Source: Thermoplasmata archaeon M9B2D
GTDB lineage: Archaea > Thermoplasmatota > E2 > DHVEG-1
Length of the DNA: 38,723 bases
NCBI GenBank assembly: GCA_002900555.1
Contig: MUGD01000008.1
Span: 1-38,723 of the forward strand
Direction: 5' to 3'
The position numbers and the translations under genes were made by a program. The notes beneath the pieces were generated by a model that did not search any database, was not told where the DNA came from, and was given only the letters and a program-made list of their open reading frames with translations. This document shows positions 1-7,990 of this stretch, piece by piece. Each line of letters opens with the position of its first letter. Within the stretch, counting starts at the first letter, position 1.

Positions 1-666
1 GCTGGTTTTATCGTTGGAGACAACGGCGTGATTCTTCACACCACCACTGGTGGTTGGACGAATAGACCACCGGAAATCCCAGTGGCACCAGACGGACCGA
101 CAGAAGGGAAAACAGATGTCGAATACGAGTTTACCGCGTCCACCACCGATCCGGAAGAAGATGACATTTTCTACTGGTTCGACTGGGGAGATGAAACCAA
201 CAGTGGATGGCTTGGCCCGTACGCATCTGGCGCCATTGTCACCGCTACGCACACATGGACGACTGCAGGAATCTTTGACATTCAGGTGAAGGCAAAAGAT
301 AGCGAAGAGCTGGAAAGCGACTGGTCAGAGCCGCATACGATCCTAATCGAAACGACACCCTTACTTGAGATACTAGACATACAAGGGGGACTGGGACGAA
401 TCCTGGTAACAATAAAAAACACAGGGTCCATCGATGTGACTAATGTGACGTGGACCATATCGCTAGACGGAGGCTTCATGCTACTTGGCAAAGAAACAAC
501 AGGGCGGGTCCCTGTATTGAACACAACGATGACAACAGAGATTCAATCCAAGTTCATTATCGGTATCGGCAAACCCCTGGTTACCGTCCGACTTGAGGTA
601 GATGGTTCCACGTTTGAAATGACAAAAACCGCATCAGTACTCTTGTTCTTTGTGACAATCAACTAA
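1..666 (+). CDS. C-terminal part of a Ycf48-repeat / PKD-domain surface protein (5' end outside window)
   Basis: The reading frame is open from base 1, so the gene begins to the left of the window. The first visible residues (AGFIVGDNGVILHTT-x-GG) match one blade of the Ycf48/BNR-like beta-propeller repeat family. A PKD domain follows (about residues 20-115 of the visible part), with the DWGDET core and the GPYASG...HTW...VKAKD pattern. The last ~100 residues form a beta-rich domain (GGLG...VTIKNTG...VTWTISLDGG) that is clearly related to the end of the PKD protein at the right edge of the window. The protein is probably secreted or surface-bound and adhesive. No enzymatic residues are seen. 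The stop is followed by a tRNA on the opposite strand. Confidence 0.85.
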   Translation, partial: AGFIVGDNGVILHTTTGGWTNRPPEIPVAPDGPTEGKTDVEYEFTASTTDPEEDDIFYWFDWGDETNSGWLGPYASGAIVTATHTWTTAGIFDIQVKAKDSEELESDWSEPHTILIETTPLLEILDIQGGLGRILVTIKNTGSIDVTNVTWTISLDGGFMLLGKETTGRVPVLNTTMTTEIQSKFIIGIGKPLVTVRLEVDGSTFEMTKTASVLLFFVTIN

Positions 667-731
667 CGAACAGCTGCAAGCGTCTACTATACCCCTATTA
701 AAAAAAAACAAACGACAAAACAAACGAGGGG

Positions 732-935
732 TTGAATCGGAAAAAAGCACATGGTATTCCCATTAATGTTGTTGCTGAACAAGTGATTAGCGACTACAAT
801 AACGAGATTGAATATCTAAGGAATACAAGAAGAAAATCTTCCAGTAATGATAATTTTTCTAATGCTGATTTCTTAGATTTAAATCTCAACATAAAAAAGA
901 TATGGGCCTGTCCGAATTTGAATCGGAGTCTCTAG
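732..935 (+). CDS. Doubtful 67-aa ORF overlapping a tRNA gene
   Basis: This TTG-initiated frame encodes a lysine/asparagine-rich peptide that I do not recognise. Its last 11 codons run into the tRNA-Pro gene on the other strand, which is normally a sign of a spurious frame. Upstream there is an AACGAGGGG stretch that could act as a ribosome binding site. It may be a decayed fragment left beside a tRNA, a common integration site, but nothing in the peptide shows an integrase motif. Low confidence that it is a gene. Confidence 0.15.
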   Translation: MNRKKAHGIPINVVAEQVISDYNNEIEYLRNTRRKSSSNDNFSNADFLDLNLNIKKIWACPNLNRSL

Positions 936-977
936 CTCCCAAAGCTAAAAGGATGGACCAAGCTACCCTACAGGCCC
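903..977 (-). tRNA. tRNA-Pro (anticodon UGG)
   Basis: Read on the minus strand, this folds as a cloverleaf. It has a perfect 7-bp acceptor stem (GGGCCTG/CAGGCCC), a D arm with AGCTTGG, anticodon stem TTAGC/GCTAG, loop TTTGGGA giving anticodon TGG, T stem TCCGA/TCGGA with loop TTCAAAT, and discriminator A. CCA is not encoded. No intron is present. A TATA-like box (TTTTTAAATATG on the minus strand, about 1005-1016) lies about 30 bp upstream of the 5' end. Confidence 0.95.
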
Positions 978-1004
978 CGAGGCATAGACGGTGTAACATC
1001 ATAT

Positions 1005-1016
1005 CATATTTAAAAA
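1005..1016 (-). promoter_or_regulatory. TATA-like box of tRNA-Pro
   Basis: The minus-strand sequence TTTTTAAATATG is centred about 33 bp upstream of the tRNA 5' end, the expected distance for an archaeal TBP site. This is inferred from position and composition only. Confidence 0.45.
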
Positions 1017-1167
1017 TATTCTTGGAAACAGAAGCGTCGACATGCGTTATCCTTGCGTAAAGCTGATTTTCTCCATCTATTGTTTTAACGTCCAGTATCT
1101 CTAGGTTTCTGATGAATTTCCTCGAATCTTATACGTTTCTGTCTATTTTAACCCCCACAGGGTATAA

Positions 1168-1176
1168 TTTTATATA
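1168..1176 (+). promoter_or_regulatory. TATA-like box of the C25 peptidase gene
   Basis: TTTTATATA at this position would put the transcription start near 1198-1200. That is just before the GGAGGA ribosome binding site at 1202-1207 and gives a leader of about 15 nt. Confidence 0.5.
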
Positions 1177-1201
1177 CGTGTTCTGTGTTAATTTATCAAA
1201 T

Positions 1202-1207
1202 GGAGGA
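1202..1207 (+). promoter_or_regulatory. Ribosome binding site that fixes the GTG start at 1215
   Basis: GGAGGA followed by a 7-nt spacer to GTG at 1215. The possible starts at 1185 (GTG) and 1200 (ATG) lie before or on this motif and have none of their own. Starting at 1215 also gives a clean signal peptide beginning M-K-K. Confidence 0.75.
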
Positions 1208-1214
1208 ATCTATT

Positions 1215-3824
1215 GTGAAAAAAACAGTCATTTGTTTTTGTGCATGTATGCTGTTGATTCTTGGTACTGCGCAATTTCCCGTTGGAGGATCAATCAGTCA
1301 ACCCCTCATACAAACACCAACTGAAAGTGCCACTGATGGGTATCTTGATGTGACCTTCACCGCTGATGAATATACTATGACGTATCTAGCTGATGGGTCG
1401 TTAGAAATCCACATGTCAGACTATGGAAATCTGCTTATTCCTAAACATTCAATGCTTCCAACAAAAACATTCTTTATTGGTCTGCCACCGGGATGCATCG
1501 CTACATCAACTGAGCTACTTTCGGAAAAAACGATAGAGCTCCCAGGAACATACACTCTACGAAACGCCCCCGTAATGGATAGTGATGACGACACACAAGA
1601 TCCAAACGATGACACAGAATCCGAACCTGCCGAGGCATACCCACCGACCATTTACGAGTATCTCGGAATGAGCCAACTACGGAAATACTCACTGGCGATG
1701 ATACGATTCTCTCCAATGACCTATATTCCTACGAGCGGGAGTCTCTTCCTACATGAACACATCACCATACGGATTTATTATACCGTTGTTGAAACACTCT
1801 CAGATGTCCTTCTATCAGACACAGCAATGGATGACATCGCTGCAGAGGTTATTTACAACTATGATTCCATCTGCACCTATTATACGGCAACTGAACCATT
1901 ACGACAACCCTATGATTATGTGATAATCACCACAAGCTCTCTTGCGTCATCCGTAATGGGTTTTTTCACTTGGAAAACAACCATTGGCTACAATGTAAAC
2001 ATCGTGACATTGACCTGGATTCTTACAAACTACCCTGCGTCAGATACGCAAAAAAGCATACGAGATTTTTTGGTAGCAAACTACGCCTCTTGGGGGATTA
2101 AGTACGTCCTCATCGTTGGCACACATGCGTCAATTCCGATGCGGACCTGCTACCCTGACCCAACCAACCATAATAATGACGGCACGCATGACATACCAAC
2201 CGATTACTACTATGCGGATCTTACAGGCAACTGGGATAGCGACGGTGATGGATTCTATGGTGAAAAAAATCAGGATAGTGTTGATTTCACACCAGAGGTC
2301 TTTGTTGGCCGGATACCATCTGACAGCTCATCTACCGTACCAAGCATCACCTTAAAGATACAACAATTTGAACAAAATGCATACACAGGGTGGAAGAAAA
2401 ACGCCATGCTCCTTGGAGCGATATACAACTTTGCAAACGAGGATAACCTAGGAAACCCACGGCTCGATGGAGCAGAAGTCATGGAAAAATGCAGAACCAA
2501 CCTCCTCTCTGGCTTCACCATAACAACAATGTATGAAAAACAAGGATACAGCCAATGCCCCTATACCTGCACGTATCCTTTGAATAATGCAAATATCATA
2601 ACACAGTGGAGCGGTACAGCCGGATGGGGAATCGTAAACTGGGCTGCCCATGGTCTTTCTACATCAGCTAGTAGAAAAGTCTGGAACACGGATGACGGGG
2701 ATGGAGTACCAGAGAATAACGGCGAAATCATCTGGCCAATTATGATACAAAACACCAATACTCCTGGATTTAACAACAATCAACCACCGATTGTGTTTGC
2801 AGCAAGCTGCTACGTCTCCCATCCAGAAACAACAAATAATCTTGGTGCGTCACTGCTCACCAATGGAGCAGCTGCTTTTATCGGAGCAGCACGAGTCTCC
2901 TATGCAAGTTCGTTTTGGACACAACCAAGCCATGGGGGACATGGAACAATCTGTTATGATTTCACCGATAGGATAGCAAATAAAAACGAAGACTGCGGCC
3001 ATGCTCTTTACAACGCAAAACAATACGTATATAACACCTACCCCTGGAACCTCTGGCAGGATAACGCAAACATGTATAATTTCAACCTCTACGGTGATCC
3101 TGCAATGGCAATGAACCTCGCCCCAGGAAAACCTGGGCAGCCAACAGGACCAACCACGGGTATTACGGGGTTCTCGTACACATATTCAACTGTTGCAAGT
3201 GACCCAACAGCTGATAAATTACGATACGGTTGGGACTGGAACGGAGATGGAATTGTTGACCAGTGGGATGATAACAACGGCAACTACTATACCTCTGGAA
3301 TACCAGTAAGCATCACACACGTATTTACCACTCAAGGAACGTTTAACATACAGGTGAAAGCAGAGGACATCTACGGCAAACAAGGTGCGTTCTCACCGCA
3401 GCTAACGGTTGTTATAACACAAAACCAACCGCCGACCAAACCATCCAAACCATCAGGACCGACATCTGGTACAGTCGGAACATCCTACACCTATAGCACC
3501 AACGCCTCAGATCCTGAGTCCTATACGGTCGCATACGGCTGGGACTGGGATGGTGACGGTACAGTTGACCAGTGGGATGATAACAACGGTAACTACTACC
3601 CCTCAGGTCAGACGATAAGCACGTCACATACCTGGAGTAGCAAAGGAACCTACACCATCAAAGTAAAGGCAAAGGACATCCATGGAAACGAAGGCACCTG
3701 GTCAGATCCATTACCTGTGACCATGCCGCTGTCGTACAAGACACCATTCATGAACCTCTTGGAAAAACTCTGCCAATGGTTTGAATATCGTTTCCCGCTG
3801 CTGTACAACCTGCTTGGGATTTAG
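1215..3824 (+). CDS. Secreted C25 (gingipain-type) cysteine peptidase with two PKD domains
   Basis: The 869-aa protein starts with a KKTVICFCACMLLILG signal peptide. A propeptide-like region (about 40-220, with an acidic Asp/Glu linker near 115-140) precedes a caspase-fold C25 peptidase domain (about 235-625). The likely catalytic pair is His479 in NWAAHG and Cys532 in FAASCY. Two PKD domains follow (about 630-735 and 740-832), each with a GWDW-x-GDG-x-VDQWDDNNGNYY core. The last ~35 residues (MPLSYKTPF...RFPLLYNLLGI) form a tail also found on the FG-GAP protein at the right edge. The likely role is extracellular protein degradation. The start was chosen from the ribosome binding site. Arg- or Lys-type specificity cannot be told from sequence. 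Confidence 0.88.
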   Translation: MKKTVICFCACMLLILGTAQFPVGGSISQPLIQTPTESATDGYLDVTFTADEYTMTYLADGSLEIHMSDYGNLLIPKHSMLPTKTFFIGLPPGCIATSTELLSEKTIELPGTYTLRNAPVMDSDDDTQDPNDDTESEPAEAYPPTIYEYLGMSQLRKYSLAMIRFSPMTYIPTSGSLFLHEHITIRIYYTVVETLSDVLLSDTAMDDIAAEVIYNYDSICTYYTATEPLRQPYDYVIITTSSLASSVMGFFTWKTTIGYNVNIVTLTWILTNYPASDTQKSIRDFLVANYASWGIKYVLIVGTHASIPMRTCYPDPTNHNNDGTHDIPTDYYYADLTGNWDSDGDGFYGEKNQDSVDFTPEVFVGRIPSDSSSTVPSITLKIQQFEQNAYTGWKKNAMLLGAIYNFANEDNLGNPRLDGAEVMEKCRTNLLSGFTITTMYEKQGYSQCPYTCTYPLNNANIITQWSGTAGWGIVNWAAHGLSTSASRKVWNTDDGDGVPENNGEIIWPIMIQNTNTPGFNNNQPPIVFAASCYVSHPETTNNLGASLLTNGAAAFIGAARVSYASSFWTQPSHGGHGTICYDFTDRIANKNEDCGHALYNAKQYVYNTYPWNLWQDNANMYNFNLYGDPAMAMNLAPGKPGQPTGPTTGITGFSYTYSTVASDPTADKLRYGWDWNGDGIVDQWDDNNGNYYTSGIPVSITHVFTTQGTFNIQVKAEDIYGKQGAFSPQLTVVITQNQPPTKPSKPSGPTSGTVGTSYTYSTNASDPESYTVAYGWDWDGDGTVDQWDDNNGNYYPSGQTISTSHTWSSKGTYTIKVKAKDIHGNEGTWSDPLPVTMPLSYKTPFMNLLEKLCQWFEYRFPLLYNLLGI

Positions 3825-3928
3825 CAACAATCTCTCCTCGTTAATGGACAGTTGACCTCTTCGCACAACACAATTAATAATTCTCCATAAAATGGAAGAC
3901 TACGGCGAAGGCTACACGACCAATAAAC

Positions 3929-3938
3929 AAAAATTTAT
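3929..3938 (+). promoter_or_regulatory. TATA-like box of the CPBP protease gene
   Basis: AAAAATTTAT lies about 30 bp before the ATG at 3965. No ribosome binding site is visible, so the transcript is probably leaderless or nearly so. Confidence 0.45.
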
Positions 3939-3964
3939 GTACTGTTGCCTGTTCTTCCCATTTC

Positions 3965-4717
3965 ATGGATTTTGATTATAAAAAACCGCATCATCTTGTC
4001 GCTTTACTCCTGTTGATAGGATCGTTAGCCTTGTTTGTCGCCTACCCTGTTCTTTCCCTATTCTATTCACCACAAATTCCATCCATATACACTGATTCCA
4101 TGACGTCATTTCAACGGCTAACCATTGAGGTTTCCCTGCTTTTTACGCAACTGCTGTTGGTATTCATTGGCCTTATCGTTGTTCCAGTCCTCTGGTACAC
4201 GCTTGTCAATCGACTCTCTCTAAAAGAGATGTTCGCAAGATTACAACTGAAAAAACAAGGATGGGACCGTGCGCTTCTCTGGGGGATCATCACAGTATTT
4301 TTCGCATTTGCCATGACCGTTATTATCGGTCTTGTCTATATGTATCTAACAAACATTGACACAAAGACCTTAAGCAACATCCCTGACCTTCAACAACTCT
4401 TCTCACTTCCATCCCTATACATCCTTGTAACGCTGCAGCCCTTCTGCGAGGAGTTCTTCTACCGAGGCTTCCTTTTTGAGAAAATCACAACAAGAGCTGG
4501 TCCCATCATTGGAATCGCTGTTACGTCCGTGCTCTTCGGAATGTCACATCTGTCCTACACCTATGCCTACGCTGCCATCACCTCGGCAGTCCTTGGGGTA
4601 CTCCTGGCACTGGTCGTCTTGAAAACAAAAAACCTGTATTCAGCAATAGTTGCTCATGTTGTGATTAATATCACCAGTCTGACGTTATTTGTTTTCGGCA
4701 CATCCTTTTGGGTTTAA
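3965..4717 (+). CDS. CPBP (Abi/Rce1-like) family intramembrane metalloprotease
   Basis: A 250-aa polytopic membrane protein with about seven hydrophobic helices. It carries the signature motifs of the CPBP family: CEEFFYRG (Glu162, Glu163, Arg167) and FGMSH (His195), the putative metal-coordinating catalytic residues. A third conserved region near the C terminus contains Asn and His (AIVAHVVIN). The family includes CAAX-prenyl endopeptidases and bacteriocin-immunity proteins. In archaea the substrate is mostly unknown. It stands alone between the peptidase gene and ndk, with its own TATA-like box. Confidence 0.87.
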   Translation: MDFDYKKPHHLVALLLLIGSLALFVAYPVLSLFYSPQIPSIYTDSMTSFQRLTIEVSLLFTQLLLVFIGLIVVPVLWYTLVNRLSLKEMFARLQLKKQGWDRALLWGIITVFFAFAMTVIIGLVYMYLTNIDTKTLSNIPDLQQLFSLPSLYILVTLQPFCEEFFYRGFLFEKITTRAGPIIGIAVTSVLFGMSHLSYTYAYAAITSAVLGVLLALVVLKTKNLYSAIVAHVVINITSLTLFVFGTSFWV

Positions 4718-4775
4718 ACGTTAATTCTATAAATGCTAGATGTATCCCCTTTCCACAGAAAAAGGTGAAAAAACA

Positions 4776-5231
4776 ATGCAAAAAGAACGAACGTTTGCGA
4801 TGATCAAACCTGATGCGGTTCAACGCGGGTTTATAGGAGAAATCATTAGCCGATTTGAAAAAAAAGGGATTAAGATAGTGGCGATGAAACTGGTTGCTGT
4901 CGACAGGAACCTTGCAGAAAAACATTACGAGGTGCATAAAGGAAAACCATTTTTTGAGCCAACCGTGCATTACATCACCTCATCACCGGTGGTCGCCATG
5001 GTCCTTGAAGGTGTCAATGTCATCGAAATGGTTCGAGGTATGACCGGAGCAACCGATCCGCAGAAAGCAGCGATGGGTACGATCCGCGGTGACTTCGGGC
5101 AGTTCATCGGAAGGAACATCATCCACGCATCTGATGGGAAGGACACAGCGGCTTTTGAGATTAACCTTTGGTTCTCACCACAGGAAATCGCATCATACAG
5201 ACGTATTGACGAGCAGTGGTTCACCGAATAA
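4776..5231 (+). CDS. ndk: Nucleoside diphosphate kinase
   Basis: A 151-aa enzyme that transfers the gamma phosphate between nucleoside triphosphates and diphosphates through a phosphohistidine. The sequence shows the N-terminal TFAMIKPDAVQRG motif and the active-site motif NIIHASD, with catalytic His117. Length and motifs are normal for the family. The ATG at 4776 is preferred over the in-frame ATG at 4740 because AGGTGA (4763-4768) lies 7 nt upstream of it and the extra N-terminal residues have no counterpart in the family. A TATA-like TTCTATAAAT lies at about 4726-4735. Confidence 0.97.
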   Translation: MQKERTFAMIKPDAVQRGFIGEIISRFEKKGIKIVAMKLVAVDRNLAEKHYEVHKGKPFFEPTVHYITSSPVVAMVLEGVNVIEMVRGMTGATDPQKAAMGTIRGDFGQFIGRNIIHASDGKDTAAFEINLWFSPQEIASYRRIDEQWFTE

Positions 5232-5352
5232 ATAGAACTCTTACTCCCTCCTGTTTTTCTCCTGTTGACGAAATAGAAGTTTTTAAATAGAAGGAAAATG
5301 TTTCTTTTCTCCAATATATAAATGAAAAAACCCGTAGAGGAGAGTATGAAAT

Positions 5353-5763
5353 ATGGCAAAAGATATGATGGGTAAGGTAGCAATCTGGGCGTTTATCATA
5401 GGCACAGTGATTGCGTTACTAGTCGGCCTATGGCAAGCCTACACCATTGAAGAAAACCAACAACCGGTATTCACCACTGACATGGGTGGATGGATTGCTT
5501 GGATTTTGGCGATTCTAGGCGCCATTGTTGGGTTATTAGCGATGCTAGGCAAAGGAACAATCACAAAAGCAGAAGTACCAGCGTTTCTCATGGCTGGTGT
5601 TGCACTACTCGTCATGTACGCTGTGTTTCAAGGGTTTACTATTGACCCCTGGATTGGGTCTTTGTTCAGAGGGGTCTCCCAGAGCCTGGCGATATTTATT
5701 GCCCCTGCTGTCGGCATCCTTGCTATAAAAGCAATCTGGGATATCGGAAAAACAGCGGATTAA
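5353..5763 (+). CDS. Hypothetical four-helix membrane protein
   Basis: A 136-aa protein with four predicted transmembrane helices (about residues 8-28, 46-66, 77-95 and 105-128) and short charged ends. The loop after helix 1 is acidic (YTIEENQ). I do not recognise a named family. GAGGAG upstream sits about 10 nt from the ATG at 5353, and a TATA-like ATATATAAAT lies before it. It is convergent with the ATP synthase operon. No catalytic motif is visible. Confidence 0.75.
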   Translation: MAKDMMGKVAIWAFIIGTVIALLVGLWQAYTIEENQQPVFTTDMGGWIAWILAILGAIVGLLAMLGKGTITKAEVPAFLMAGVALLVMYAVFQGFTIDPWIGSLFRGVSQSLAIFIAPAVGILAIKAIWDIGKTAD

Positions 5764-5768
5764 ACACC

Positions 5769-5799
5769 CTCTTCTTTTTTTCCTTTTTTTTTTTATTTT
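5769..5799 (+). terminator. T-rich terminator between convergent genes
   Basis: A long T-rich tract on the plus strand directly follows the stop of the four-helix protein. This is the usual form of an archaeal transcription terminator. On the minus strand it is A-rich and lies at the end of the ATP synthase operon. Confidence 0.55.
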
Positions 5800-5948
5800 A
5801 AGAAAAACCATAGAGCAAGGAAAAGAATTCCAAAGATCATAAAACAGATCCAGAGGATATAGAGGAGTTTGAACCGGAAAATCCACCGGGCTTTTTTATC
5901 AGCGGTATCAAAGAACCTCCCAAGGATTGGATCATCTTCAAGCGCCAT
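5793..5948 (-). CDS. 51-aa single-helix membrane protein at the end of the ATP synthase operon
   Basis: This small frame starts at an ATG inside the last codons of subunit D (ATGGCGCTTGA: 11-nt overlap) and ends at TAA just before the T/A tract. The protein has an acidic N terminus ([14 protein letters not shown]), a basic stretch (DKKARWIFRFK) and one strongly hydrophobic helix (about residues 29-49) ending in Lys. The overlap with subunit D implies translational coupling and co-expression with the synthase. I do not recognise a family. It could be an assembly factor or an accessory membrane subunit, but this is inference only. Confidence 0.6.
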   Translation of the reverse strand: MALEDDPILGRFFDTADKKARWIFRFKLLYILWICFMIFGILFLALWFFLK

Positions 5949-6594
5949 AAGTTTCTTTCTTACTCTCCATTAACGCCTTAATGCGTTTTCTGCGGAAAAA
6001 ATCCTCCCGCTCCTGTTCATCCAACTGCATTTCGATGTACTTGATGGTCCCATACAGCTTCGGGATCAGGCTGTTCTCAAGAACGTTGACCCTTCGTTTC
6101 GTCTTCTCGATTTCAAGGGACAAACAATGGATGTTTTCCTCGACCTCGGCAAGATCAAGGACCAACCGAAGAAGGATGTTGAACTTCTGATACGCGTCGT
6201 CTAAGGATGCGCAGGACTCAGAAAACCCATAGGGGGGTGGTCCGTGCGGCCGGAGGGTCGTTGTCTTGATTTTTGCGATCTTCACCCCCATGATGTTATC
6301 GACATCGAAGGAGATGTCTCCAGCATCTGGGGTGATACGGGAAAGATCCTCCACCTGCTGTTCCCCAAGTAGCATCTGCGCCTGGATCAGGGAATGGAAC
6401 GCATCTAGAGCCCCTGCGTCGACCTGTTTTTTCAGACTGTTTCGTTTCTCGATTACCGAGAAGAACTTCTCGACCAGAGCGTCACGTTTCTCCTCAAGCA
6501 ATTTATGTCCCTTTTCCGCTAACAGAACCTTTTTTCGTATCTCAAGAAGCTCCATCCGTGTGGGGTTGATCCCCTCAAGTATTTGCTCTGCCAT
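5938..6594 (-). CDS. atpD: A-type ATP synthase subunit D (central stalk)
   Basis: This 218-aa coiled-coil protein forms the rotor shaft inside the A3B3 head, equivalent to gamma in F-type enzymes. The N-terminal segment [12 protein letters not shown] and the long heptad-rich helices at both ends are typical, and the length is normal. The ATG overlaps the 3' end of subunit B by 20 nt, and its own 3' end overlaps the small 51-aa frame. It is the last recognised synthase subunit of the operon. Confidence 0.96.
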   Translation of the reverse strand: MAEQILEGINPTRMELLEIRKKVLLAEKGHKLLEEKRDALVEKFFSVIEKRNSLKKQVDAGALDAFHSLIQAQMLLGEQQVEDLSRITPDAGDISFDVDNIMGVKIAKIKTTTLRPHGPPPYGFSESCASLDDAYQKFNILLRLVLDLAEVEENIHCLSLEIEKTKRRVNVLENSLIPKLYGTIKYIEMQLDEQEREDFFRRKRIKALMESKKETYGA

Positions 6595-7990
6595 GTTCCT
6601 TCTGTTCTTGTTTTGACTGGAGATACTTTTTTATATACTCCACGCTAATTTTTTTCAACTCGGATTCTGGGATATCTGCAAAAAGCTCCCAGGCGATTGA
6701 TAACGTCTGCTCAATGCTACGGTTCTCATTGGAACCCTGTGTCACAAACCGCTGTTCAAAGGCATCAGCGAAATGAAGGAATTTTTTATCTCGATCTGAG
6801 AGTCCGTCCTCACCGACAATCGCAACCAGATCTCGGAGTTCACAGCCTTCAGCGTACGCTGCGTATAACTGGTTTGCCACGTCATAGTGATCCTCCCTCG
6901 TCCTGCCTTTGCCGATCCCTCGGTTCATCAACCGAGACAGACACGGCAGCACTGCGACAGGAGGGTAGATGTTTTTCTTATACAAGGCTCGTTCCAACAC
7001 GATTTGCCCTTCGGTGATATATCCGGTCAGATCAGGGATCGGATGGGTGATATCATCATCAGGCATGGTCAGCATGGGAATCTGGGTGATTGAACCTGTT
7101 TTCCCTTTAATCCTGCCTGCTCTTTCATAGATCGTCGCTAGATCAGTGTACATGTACCCTGGATACCCTCTTCTCCCGGGGACCTCCTCTCGCGCAGCAG
7201 CAATCTCTCGTAACGCCTCTGCATAGTTGGTCATGTTGGTTAGAACCACAAGCACATGCATGTCCAGGTCAAAGGCAAGATACTCGGCACAGGTCAATGC
7301 GAGACGTGGGAGGATGATCCGTTCAATGGTAGGGTCGTCAGCAAGATTCAGGAACATCACGGTTCGTTCCAAAGCACCACTCTGCTCAAAACCTTTGATA
7401 AACAACGTCGCCTCTTCGTTGGTGATCCCCATTGCACAGAACACGACTGCAAACTCCTCTTCTTTGCCAAGGACTTTTGCCTGTCTTGCGATCTGCGAGG
7501 CAAGCTCGTTATGCGGCAATCCCGATCCTGAGAAGATAGGAAGCTTCTGCCCACGGACAAGCGTGTTAAGCCCATCGATCGTTGAAATCCCGGTTTGGAT
7601 GAACTCACGGGGGTACTCACGGGAACAGGGGTTGATTGGCTCCCCGTTGATATCACGGCGCTCCTTTGGGATGATGGGTGGTGAGTTGTCAAGAGGACGA
7701 CCAGTGCCATCAAAGATCCGTCCGATGATATCCTTCGAAACCCCTAGCTTCATGGTCTCCCCGATAAACCGGGCAGACGTATGTTTTGTATCCAGACCAC
7801 GGGTTCCTTCGAAGACCTGGACGATCGCTTTATGCTCAAAGACTTCTAAGACCTGACCGGTACGCTCCTCGCCTGTCGGCGTGCGGATTTTCACCACTTC
7901 ATTATAGGAGACGTCATCGACTCCTTCAACGATCATCAACGGTCCTTGCACGGCCGTTACACTTGTGTATTCGATATCCTTGTTCTTCAT
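6575..7990 (-). CDS. atpB: A-type ATP synthase subunit B (non-catalytic)
   Basis: A 471-aa regulatory nucleotide-binding-like subunit that alternates with subunit A in the head. It has the beta-barrel N domain, the [13 protein letters not shown] segment in place of a true P-loop, and the conserved [15 protein letters not shown] region. The start overlaps the stop of subunit A by 4 nt (ATGA). Length and features are typical. Confidence 0.98.
   Translation of the reverse strand: MKNKDIEYTSVTAVQGPLMIVEGVDDVSYNEVVKIRTPTGEERTGQVLEVFEHKAIVQVFEGTRGLDTKHTSARFIGETMKLGVSKDIIGRIFDGTGRPLDNSPPIIPKERRDINGEPINPCSREYPREFIQTGISTIDGLNTLVRGQKLPIFSGSGLPHNELASQIARQAKVLGKEEEFAVVFCAMGITNEEATLFIKGFEQSGALERTVMFLNLADDPTIERIILPRLALTCAEYLAFDLDMHVLVVLTNMTNYAEALREIAAAREEVPGRRGYPGYMYTDLATIYERAGRIKGKTGSITQIPMLTMPDDDITHPIPDLTGYITEGQIVLERALYKKNIYPPVAVLPCLSRLMNRGIGKGRTREDHYDVANQLYAAYAEGCELRDLVAIVGEDGLSDRDKKFLHFADAFEQRFVTQGSNENRSIEQTLSIAWELFADIPESELKKISVEYIKKYLQSKQEQKEHGRANT

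Noticed and set aside
4970..5383. 137-aa minus-strand frame opposite ndk
   Set aside because: It is a shadow of the ndk coding strand. The peptide has no family resemblance.
7227..7856. 209-aa plus-strand frame opposite subunit B
   Set aside because: It is the antisense of a strongly conserved ATP synthase gene, with Ser/Arg-rich composition typical of shadows.
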